Shown here one piece after another: positions 22,816-28,943 of a stretch of DNA of 64,000 bases; the first letter of the stretch is position 1; every line of letters starts with the position of its first letter. Source of the DNA: Flavobacterium branchiicola (GTDB lineage Bacteria; Bacteroidota; Bacteroidia; Flavobacteriales; Flavobacteriaceae). The stretch covers positions 124,001 to 188,000 of the forward strand of contig NZ_JAGYWA010000008.1 of the NCBI RefSeq assembly GCF_018383905.1. The letters are read 5' to 3'. A model generated the notes under the pieces. It saw only the letters and a list, made by a program, of their open reading frames with translations, searched no databases and was not told the DNA's origin. Made by a program: the position numbers and the translations under genes.

Positions 22816-24285
22816 ATGAACCCATTATTATTAACAGACGGTTACAAGGTTGACCACAGAAGACAATATCCAGACGGAACAACATTGGTGTATTCTAACT
22901 GGACACCCAGAAAATCACGTATAGAAGAGGTTGACGAGGTTGTATTTTTTGGATTGCAGTATTTTATAAAAAAATATATTATTCATGACTTTGAAGAAGA
23001 TTTCTTTAAAAAGTCTAAAGAAGAAGTAGTTAAAAAATACTCACGCAGAATCAATAATTATTTAGGCGAAAATCTAGTTGGTACAAAACATATCGAAGAT
23101 TTACACGATTTAGGATATATTCCGATGGTTTTTAAAGCATTGCCGGAAGGTTCTAGTGTTCCGTTGCGAGTGCCAATGTTCACCATGTACAATACGATTC
23201 CTGAATTTTTCTGGTTGACGAATTACTTCGAAACCTTACTTTCTGCGGTGGTTTGGTTACCTTGTAATTCAGCTACAATTGCAAAAGAGTATAGAAAAGT
23301 ATTAGATAAATACGCAGCAGAAACTTCTTCTGTTCCTGAGTTTGTAGATTGGCAGGCACATGATTTCTCTATGCGAGGAATGGGCGGAATAGAAGCGGCT
23401 CTAACTTCTGCGGCCGGACATTTACTGAATTTTACAGGATCTGATACCATTCCTGTAATTGATTTTTTAGAAGACTATTACAATGCAAATTCAGATCAGG
23501 AGTTGGTTGCAGGTTCCGTAGCAGCAACAGAACATTCTGTAATGTGTATGGGAACTACAGAAGGCGAATATGAAACTTTTAAAAGATTAATTACCGAAGT
23601 GTATCCAAAAGGAATTGTTTCTATCGTTTCTGATACTTGGGATTTATGGAAAGTTTTGACTGATTATCTTCCAAGATTAAAAGAAGAAATTGTTTCAAGA
23701 GAAGGAAAAGTAGTAATTCGTCCTGATAGCGGCGATCCGATTGATATTATCTGCGGAAATCCAAATGGAAAAACAGAACAGGAAAAGAAAGGAGTAATCG
23801 AATTGCTTTGGGATGTTTTTGGAGGAACTACAAATGCCAAAGGATTTAAAGAACTGGTTCCGCAAATCGGTGCTATTTACGGAGACAGTATTACTGTTGC
23901 GAGAGCAACTCAAATTTGCGAAAGATTGAAAGCTAAAGGATTTGCTTCTACAAATGTTGTTTTAGGCATCGGATCTTTCACTTATCAATACAACACCAGA
24001 GATACTTTTGGTTTTGCGATGAAAGCGACATACGGTGAAGTAAACGGAGAAGGAAGAGCAATCTTTAAAGATCCGATTACAGATGACGGAACTAAAAAAT
24101 CGGCTAAAGGATTAATGAAAATTGATCTAATTGACGGGAAGTATCATTTAACAGATAATGTTTCCTGGGAAGAAGAAAAACAAGGTGAATTGAAAGAGGT
24201 TTTCAGAGACGGAAAACTTTTAGTTGATCAATCACTAAGTGAAATCAGAACGAGAGTAAAAAGTGAAGTGAGTATTGAAGCTTAA
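22816..24285 (+). CDS. nadV: Nicotinamide phosphoribosyltransferase (NAMPT/NadV; Namat-like alternative)
   Basis: 489 aa, close to human NAMPT. The core motifs are present: LLTDGYKVDHRRQYP, the YSNWTPRKSR loop, DWQAHDFSMRGMGG, SVMCMGTTEGEYE, the phosphate site VIRPDSGDPIDI, and the C-terminal GIGSFTYQYNTRDTFGFAMKAT. It joins nicotinamide to PRPP giving NMN. It is the last gene of the operon, with a strong terminator at 24297. The phage enzyme Namat, a NAMPT homologue, instead joins nicotinamide to ADP-ribose pyrophosphate and makes NAD directly; motif reading cannot decide which applies here. No NMN adenylyltransferase of the NadM/NadR type lies in the operon, and nadD is convergent just downstream. 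Confidence 0.93.
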   Translation: MNPLLLTDGYKVDHRRQYPDGTTLVYSNWTPRKSRIEEVDEVVFFGLQYFIKKYIIHDFEEDFFKKSKEEVVKKYSRRINNYLGENLVGTKHIEDLHDLGYIPMVFKALPEGSSVPLRVPMFTMYNTIPEFFWLTNYFETLLSAVVWLPCNSATIAKEYRKVLDKYAAETSSVPEFVDWQAHDFSMRGMGGIEAALTSAAGHLLNFTGSDTIPVIDFLEDYYNANSDQELVAGSVAATEHSVMCMGTTEGEYETFKRLITEVYPKGIVSIVSDTWDLWKVLTDYLPRLKEEIVSREGKVVIRPDSGDPIDIICGNPNGKTEQEKKGVIELLWDVFGGTTNAKGFKELVPQIGAIYGDSITVARATQICERLKAKGFASTNVVLGIGSFTYQYNTRDTFGFAMKATYGEVNGEGRAIFKDPITDDGTKKSAKGLMKIDLIDGKYHLTDNVSWEEEKQGELKEVFRDGKLLVDQSLSEIRTRVKSEVSIEA

Positions 24286-24296
24286 TTTATAAACAG

Positions 24297-24327
24297 AAAG
24301 CCTGAATTTTAATTCAGGCTTTTTTTA
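24297..24327 (+). terminator. Rho-independent terminator of the NAD operon
   Basis: AAAGCCTGAATT (24297-24308) and AATTCAGGCTTT (24311-24322) form a 12-bp stem with a 2-base linker and a following T-run. Confidence 0.9.
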
Positions 24328-24334
24328 TATTGTT

Positions 24335-24438
24335 TTGTCATTTCGACGTAAGGAGAAATCGCACTAGAAACTCTACAAAGATTGGCGACAACTGTTGCGG
24401 GATTTCGTGTGCGATTTCTCCTTACGTCGAAATGACAA
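24335..24438. repeat. 104-bp element with perfect 30-bp terminal inverted repeats
   Basis: The left arm 24335-24364 (TTGTCATTTCGACGTAAGGA..) and right arm 24409-24438 are exact reverse complements over 30 bp around 44 bp. It has no coding capacity. I recall close relatives of this sequence as dispersed repeats in Flavobacterium. It lies between the converging NAD operon and nadD. Confidence 0.85.
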
Positions 24439-24461
24439 GATTGTGTAAATTGTCTGAGGAA

Positions 24462-25043
24462 TTACTTCTTATATAAATTATTATGATCAATATATTCCCA
24501 AACTTTTGGTGGTAATAAAGGCTGAATGTTTTTGCCTTCTTTAATATTATTTCTAATAAAAGTCGAAGAAATCTCTACAATCGGCGCATCAATAATATGA
24601 ATTTTTGGATGCGATTTTAATTCGATATTTTCCGGTTCATCAGAAATACGCGGATAAACATAAATATCATGATTTTCTAAAATCAATTCGTAGTTTTTCC
24701 ATTTGTGAAGTGTTTTAAGATTGTCTTCACCCATAATTAATGAAAAGTTATGAGTTGAATATTTTTCCTGTAAATAGGCCAGTGTAATTACCGTATAATT
24801 TGGCTGAGGTAATTTGAACTCGATGTCAGAAGGTTTAATTTTTGGATAGTCTTCTGTTGCCAGAAAAACCATTTGCAAACGTTGGTGATCGTCCAATAAA
24901 GTTGCTTTCTTCTTTAACGGATTGTGTGGTGTAACCACCATCCAAATCTGATCTAAATCTGCATATTCTGCCATATGGTTGGCAATTATCAAATGACCCA
25001 CATGAATGGGATTATAAGTTCCGAAATATAGACCTATTTTCAT
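24462..25043 (-). CDS. nadD: Nicotinate-nucleotide adenylyltransferase
   Basis: 193 aa, normal. It transfers AMP from ATP to nicotinate mononucleotide in NAD synthesis. The nucleotidyltransferase signature is GLYFGTYNPIHVGHLI (4-19, HVGH), then VVTPHNPLKKK, LIMGEDNLKTLHKW, and the end motif VEISSTFIRNNIKEGK. It is the last gene of a yicC-gmk-nadD run on the minus strand, and its 3' end faces the NAD salvage operon. In many bacteria NadD prefers the nicotinate form, so it may not serve NMN made by the neighbouring NAMPT. Confidence 0.96.
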   Translation of the reverse strand: MKIGLYFGTYNPIHVGHLIIANHMAEYADLDQIWMVVTPHNPLKKKATLLDDHQRLQMVFLATEDYPKIKPSDIEFKLPQPNYTVITLAYLQEKYSTHNFSLIMGEDNLKTLHKWKNYELILENHDIYVYPRISDEPENIELKSHPKIHIIDAPIVEISSTFIRNNIKEGKNIQPLLPPKVWEYIDHNNLYKK

Positions 25044-25044
25044 T

Positions 25045-25145
25045 TTGTATAGTTTCGCAGAGAGTCGCTAAGATAGCACAAAGATTCGCAAAGTTTAAAA
25101 TAGCTCTGCGAATCTTTGTGTATTTTTCTTTGTGATTCCTGTGGA
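25045..25145. repeat. CAAAG-word degenerate repeat (gmk-nadD spacer)
   Basis: Words such as TTTCGCAGAGAGTCGCTAAG, CACAAAGATTCGCAAAG and complement forms (CTGCGAATCTTTGTG) make an imperfect inverted repeat. A relative sits at 42357-42525. Confidence 0.6.
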
Positions 25146-25152
25146 ATAAAAT

Positions 25153-25725
25153 TTATTTATTTATGAAGTCTTTCACTAATTGATGTGCTTCTTCCAGCGC
25201 TACTTCTAAATCATAGTTTTTGATGATTACGTCAAATTGTGGAGCAGTAGCTAATTCTACAGAAGCTTTTGCAATACGCATATTAATTTTATCGTCACTT
25301 TCTGTAGAGCGTTCTTTTAATCTTCGTTTAAGTTCGTCAACACTTGGGGGTTTTACAAAAACTGCTAAAGTCTGCTCAGGAAATTTGTGTTTAATACGTA
25401 GCCCGCCTGCAACATCAATATCAAAAATGACGTTTTTTCCTAAAGCCCAGATTCTTTCAATTTCGGACTTTAAAGTTCCGTAGAAATTATCACGATATAC
25501 TTCTTCCCATTCCAGGAAATCTTCAGCTTTAATGTGCTTTTTGAATTCTTCCAGTGAAATAAAATAATAATCTTTCCCGTTAACTTCTTCTCCACGTGGG
25601 TCACGAGATGCTGCCGAAATAGAAAATTCCAGATTTAAATCTTCCTGTTTTAATAGATGTTTTACGATAGTTGTTTTTCCTGATCCGGATGGTGCCGAAA
25701 AAACAATTAGTTTTCCTTTGTTCAT
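25153..25725 (-). CDS. gmk: Guanylate kinase
   Basis: 190 aa, normal. It phosphorylates GMP to GDP. The P-loop is SAPSGSGKTTIVKHL (9-23), followed by the GMP-binding segment SAASRDPRGEEVNGKDYYFIS, FLEWEEVYRDNFYGT, and DIDVAGGLRIK; the lid contains RLKERSTES. It is the middle gene of yicC-gmk-nadD; this gene order is common in Bacteroidota. A spacer of TAAAGC-type repeats separates it from yicC. Confidence 0.97.
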   Translation of the reverse strand: MNKGKLIVFSAPSGSGKTTIVKHLLKQEDLNLEFSISAASRDPRGEEVNGKDYYFISLEEFKKHIKAEDFLEWEEVYRDNFYGTLKSEIERIWALGKNVIFDIDVAGGLRIKHKFPEQTLAVFVKPPSVDELKRRLKERSTESDDKINMRIAKASVELATAPQFDVIIKNYDLEVALEEAHQLVKDFINK

Positions 25726-25726
25726 T

Positions 25727-25857
25727 ATGTATGCTTTAGGCTTAAAGCAATATGCTTTAAGCTTTTTGTTTATGCTTTAAGCTTTAGGCATTGCGCTTTA
25801 AGCTTCTATTTCGTTTTGCTTTTCTGCCTATAGCCTACTGCTTAAAGCTTATTGCGT
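25727..25857. repeat. GCTTTAAGC-word repeat cluster
   Basis: Tandem-like words TGCTTTAGGC, GCTTAAAGC, TGCTTTAAGC and CCTATAGCCTA fill the yicC-gmk spacer. The phrase ACTGCTTAAAGCTT recurs at about 61548-61561, some 36 kb away. Confidence 0.7.
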
Positions 25858-26718
25858 TTACAAAACGTTTAATACTTGTTCTTTAATCTTCTCCAATTCA
25901 TCCTTCATCATCACAACCAGTTTCTGCATTTGAGCATGATTCGATTTTGAACCCATTGTATTGATCTCACGGCCCATTTCCTGAGTAATAAAACCTAATT
26001 TTCTACCGTTTGCTTCGTTTCCGTTTAACGTTTCTAAGAAATAATCCAAATGATTCGTTAAACGCACTTTTTCTTCGGTAATATCTAATTTCTCTAAATA
26101 GTAGATTAATTCCTGCTCAAAACGATTTTCATCAACATTTACCTGTAATTCTGAAATGGCAGTCTGCAAACGATCTTTAATGGCCTGAATACGTTCCGGG
26201 TCAAGCGTTAACGTATCATTCATGTATTGACGGATATTTGAAATTCGAAGATTGAATTCTTTTTCAAGAGATTCACCTTCGTCTTTTCTAAAAGTTAAGA
26301 TGTTTTGAAGTGCTTCATCGATAGTAACCTGAATTTGGTCCCAGTCATTTTCATCGATTTCCTCACGTTCTGTTTTTAATGTATCCGGCATACGAACGGC
26401 CATTTTCATTAATTCAGTTTCATCAGCGTCAGGGTTTACTTCCTTCAATTGTGCGATATAATACTTTACGATAGGTACGTTTACTTTAGTCGAAGTTTGT
26501 TCTGCCGTACTTTCGATGTAAATTCCGAAATCAATTTTACCTCTTTCAAGTTTAGTAGAAATTAAGGTTCTTAAACCTAGCTCCATTTCGCGGTAAAGCG
26601 AAGGCATTCTTACGTTTAAATCTAAACCTTTACTGTTTAAGGATTTTACTTCGACCGTAATTTTTTTTGTAGGCAATTGCAAAGAAGCTTTGCCAAACCC
26701 TGTCATAGATTGTATCAT
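25858..26718 (-). CDS. YicC family endoribonuclease
   Basis: 286 aa from the ATG ending at 26718 (MIQSMTGFGKA, the conserved family start). The frame stays open for 41 more codons upstream, but that part spans a -7 promoter box and is not conserved in style. The protein has the YicC N-terminal domain (TVEVKSLNSKGLDLNVRMPS, a hallmark) and the C-terminal DUF1732 segment (NRFEQELIYYLEKLDITEEKVRL, KLGFITQEMGREINTMGSKS). YicC proteins are RNases that trim or degrade certain small RNAs. It heads the yicC-gmk-nadD operon. Confidence 0.93.
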   Translation of the reverse strand: MIQSMTGFGKASLQLPTKKITVEVKSLNSKGLDLNVRMPSLYREMELGLRTLISTKLERGKIDFGIYIESTAEQTSTKVNVPIVKYYIAQLKEVNPDADETELMKMAVRMPDTLKTEREEIDENDWDQIQVTIDEALQNILTFRKDEGESLEKEFNLRISNIRQYMNDTLTLDPERIQAIKDRLQTAISELQVNVDENRFEQELIYYLEKLDITEEKVRLTNHLDYFLETLNGNEANGRKLGFITQEMGREINTMGSKSNHAQMQKLVVMMKDELEKIKEQVLNVL

Positions 26719-26737
26719 ATAATTGAGTATAAAGGCG

Positions 26738-26745
26738 CAAAGATA
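26738..26745 (-). promoter_or_regulatory. -7 box of the yicC-gmk-nadD operon
   Basis: The minus strand reads TATCTTTG, 19 bp before the revised yicC start. It supports the shorter gene model. Confidence 0.6.
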
Positions 26746-26922
26746 ATTAAAAGTTTGCAGTGTTGTGCTGTAAATCACTAATCTGTGAAACGTGGAATGG
26801 CAGAAAGTTTTTTTGCCACGAATTTCACAAATTTTCACCAATTAAATTTCACAGATATTCTGTTCTTTAGAGATATTTAACTAATATCCAACAAAATTAT
26901 TGACTAAAAAGAAATGAATCTT

Positions 26923-27270
26923 TTAACTCAAAACTTTTATAACTTCTGCTATATTTTTCTGGCTGTTGCCGATATAGATTTTTCCATCAATAATAAAAAC
27001 CGGACGGCTTAGAAAAGTATAATGTTCTAAGATGTATTTTTTAAAATCGGCTTCAGTCAACGATTTGTTTTTTAAATCCATAGATTTATACAATTGTGCT
27101 TTTTTGCTGAATAAAGCTTCGTAGCTTCCCGAAAGTTTATACATTTCTTCGAGCTCGGCTTCGGTAATTGGATTTTGTCTGATATCCTGAAAAACTAAAT
27201 TGTTTTCAGGTAGACTTTTAATGATTTTGCGACAAGTATCGCACGAAGCCAGATAATATATTTTGTTCAT
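26923..27270 (-). CDS. ArsC/Spx-family thioredoxin-like protein
   Basis: 115 aa. A thioredoxin-like fold of the arsenate reductase family: IYYLASCDTCRKII with a CxxC (Cys10 and Cys13), then a helical insertion, and the conserved SRPVFIIDGKIYIGNS end. Classic ArsC has CxxS and a trio of arginines for arsenate; the CxxC here and the absence of ars genes nearby point to a general redox or regulatory (Spx/YffB-like) role. It is a single gene, divergent from the DinB gene. Confidence 0.85.
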   Translation of the reverse strand: MNKIYYLASCDTCRKIIKSLPENNLVFQDIRQNPITEAELEEMYKLSGSYEALFSKKAQLYKSMDLKNKSLTEADFKKYILEHYTFLSRPVFIIDGKIYIGNSQKNIAEVIKVLS

Positions 27271-27347
27271 GATTTATATTTTTAGAGACTACAAAGAAAA
27301 TTCTTTTAAAACTTAAAAATGAGTAATTTTAGAAAAAAAATGTAATT

Positions 27348-27803
27348 ATGAATTCAGTATTTGAAGTACAAAAAACAATTAGAGAAATTCTCTTGAAAAT
27401 TTTGGATAGCCATTCATTAGAACAATTGAATAAAATCCCCGAGGGTTTTAGTAATAATTTAATTTGGAATATCGCGCATTGTGTCGCTTCACAGCAGGTT
27501 TTGGTTTATAAATTATCCGGTTTACCAACAATGGTTTCTGAAGGTTTTATTGCTAAATACCGAAAAGGAACAAAACCGGAAGGCGATGTTTCGCAAGCTG
27601 AGGTTGATGAAATCAGAACTTTATTATCAACAACATTGTCGCAAACCATAAATGACTTTGAGAAGGGTATCTTTGTTAATTATACCGAATATACAACCAG
27701 TATGGGGTATACGCTAAAAAATATTCATGGTGCTCTGGATTTTAATAATTACCATGAAGGAATTCATACCGGAATTATAATGAGCATTAGAAAGTTTGTT
27801 TAA
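27348..27803 (+). CDS. DinB-like protein
   Basis: 151 aa, a four-helix bundle pattern of the DinB/YfiT superfamily. The potential metal-binding histidines are in NIAHCVASQQ (about residue 45) and YHEGIHTGII (about 137 and 141). Members are often metal-dependent thiol transferases or stress-induced proteins of unclear role. It stands alone with a strong terminator right after the stop, shared with the opposing rlpA-like gene. Confidence 0.87.
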   Translation: MNSVFEVQKTIREILLKILDSHSLEQLNKIPEGFSNNLIWNIAHCVASQQVLVYKLSGLPTMVSEGFIAKYRKGTKPEGDVSQAEVDEIRTLLSTTLSQTINDFEKGIFVNYTEYTTSMGYTLKNIHGALDFNNYHEGIHTGIIMSIRKFV

Positions 27804-27805
27804 AT

Positions 27806-27841
27806 GAAAAATCCCGTTCTAATTTAGAACGGGATTTTTTT
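27806..27841. terminator. Bidirectional terminator
   Basis: AAATCCCGTTCTA pairs with TAGAACGGGATTT around a 3-base loop, flanked by an A-run and a T-run. It lies between the DinB-like gene and the converging RlpA-like gene. Confidence 0.85.
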
Positions 27842-28329
27842 TATTTTTCGATAATGGTTTCGATGGTTACTTTCATTGCACCGGCACCTTTATTTTTTGT
27901 GATGTCCATAAAGGCTCTTTTAGAAAGGTCAATTTCGCGTGTTTTTACAAACGGACCGCGATCGGTAATTTTTACAATTACAAACTTTCCATTGGCTTCA
28001 TTTGTAACTTTTACTCTTGTTCCAAAAGGGAGTTTTTTATGAGCCGCAGTATATTTGTTGTTATTGAATCTGCTGCCATCTGCTGTTTTTTTACCATTAA
28101 AACGGTCTGCGTAGTAGGAAGCATGTGCCGTTTTTTTGTATAATTTTAATTTTAAGCCTTTGTCAGTGAAAACTGAATCTGTAGGCATGGCAATAATATT
28201 AGGTCGCGATAGGCTGTCTTGTATTATTTTGGGCTCGATGGCCGGTTTAGTTTGGCTTATAACGTAGGTAAAACAACTTATAAAGGTTGCTGTAAGCGCT
28301 GTGAGTATAATGTTTTTTTTATTTCTCAT
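27841..28329 (-). CDS. RlpA-like double-psi beta-barrel protein
   Basis: 162 aa with an N-terminal membrane or signal segment (NIILTALTATFISCFTYVIS). The DPBB domain (about 68-158) shows HASYYADRFNGKKTADG, AAHKKLPFGTRVKVTN, KITDRGPF and REIDLSKRAF, with the aspartate of the catalytic-like ITDRGP. RlpA proteins cleave glycan strands lacking stem peptides at the septum. This version lacks the SPOR domain of the E. coli protein. It may be a periplasmic peptidoglycan enzyme. Confidence 0.88.
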   Translation of the reverse strand: MRNKKNIILTALTATFISCFTYVISQTKPAIEPKIIQDSLSRPNIIAMPTDSVFTDKGLKLKLYKKTAHASYYADRFNGKKTADGSRFNNNKYTAAHKKLPFGTRVKVTNEANGKFVIVKITDRGPFVKTREIDLSKRAFMDITKNKGAGAMKVTIETIIEK

Positions 28330-28385
28330 GGGTTATTTTTTTTCAGACTTGGGGAGTTTGTACAAATAATGTGCCGAGATAAAAA

Positions 28386-28407
28386 AAGTCCTACAATTTT
28401 AGGACTT
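28386..28407 (-). terminator. Terminator after the four-helix membrane protein gene
   Basis: AAGTCCTA (28386-28393) and TAGGACTT (28400-28407) form a hairpin. On the minus strand it is followed by a T-run. Confidence 0.75.
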
Positions 28408-28413
28408 GATTTT

Positions 28414-28839
28414 TTATTGAAACCAAAGGTTCCAAGGTATTCTGCTAAGGATCAATAGTAAACCTAATCCGTAGAAAATTGCAAATGTTTTAAATTTTGC
28501 TTCGCTGTTGATTAATTTTTTATGCTTAGACCATCCGATAGTAATCAGGATGATTGCGATGATGTTAATTAGTGGATGCTCTAAAGAAGTTAATCTTAGT
28601 TCAGCATTCGACATTTGTCCGAAAGCAGCTTTTCCTAAAGGAGAAACAAAGTAAAGAATCAGACCAATTAATAATTGCGTGTGAGTTCCGATTAATGCGA
28701 ACAAAGAGATTTTGCGGTCTTTAGCTGTAAATTCTTTTTTAGAAGTTAAGCCTATTATTGCATTTACTACTGCAACCAAAAGTAGCAATAGAGCTAAATA
28801 CGCCCAGCCTGAGTGGAATTTTTGTAAAAAATGGTACAT
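28414..28839 (-). CDS. Four-helix membrane protein, cytochrome b561-like
   Basis: 141 aa with four hydrophobic helices (about 11-31, 45-65, 88-102, 118-137). One histidine lies at or near the edge of several of them: His9, His53, His88 and His106. That arrangement resembles small b-type cytochromes, but heme binding is only inferred. There is no signal peptide and little else. A -7 box (TATATTTG) lies upstream and a terminator downstream, so it is monocistronic. Confidence 0.75.
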   Translation of the reverse strand: MYHFLQKFHSGWAYLALLLLLVAVVNAIIGLTSKKEFTAKDRKISLFALIGTHTQLLIGLILYFVSPLGKAAFGQMSNAELRLTSLEHPLINIIAIILITIGWSKHKKLINSEAKFKTFAIFYGLGLLLILSRIPWNLWFQ

Positions 28840-28860
28840 AAATAAGATTTTTTGTTAAAA

Positions 28861-28868
28861 CAAATATA
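28861..28868 (-). promoter_or_regulatory. -7 box of the four-helix membrane protein gene
   Basis: The minus strand reads TATATTTG, fitting TAnnTTTG, 21 bp before the start. Confidence 0.5.
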
Positions 28869-28882
28869 GACAAAAAGGCATA

Positions 28883-28920
28883 AAAAAACGGCATTAAACT
28901 AAAAGTCAATGCCGTTTTTT
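28883..28920 (-). terminator. Terminator of the TonB receptor gene
   Basis: An AAAAAACGGCATT stem pairs with AATGCCGTTTTTT. It lies 24 bp after the receptor stop codon. Confidence 0.85.
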
Positions 28921-28943
28921 GGTATTTATTTAGATTCTAAATA

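Noticed and set aside
26719..26841. 41-codon N-terminal extension of the YicC protein
   Set aside because: It spans a -7 promoter box, and the conserved start MIQSMTGFGK lies at 26718.
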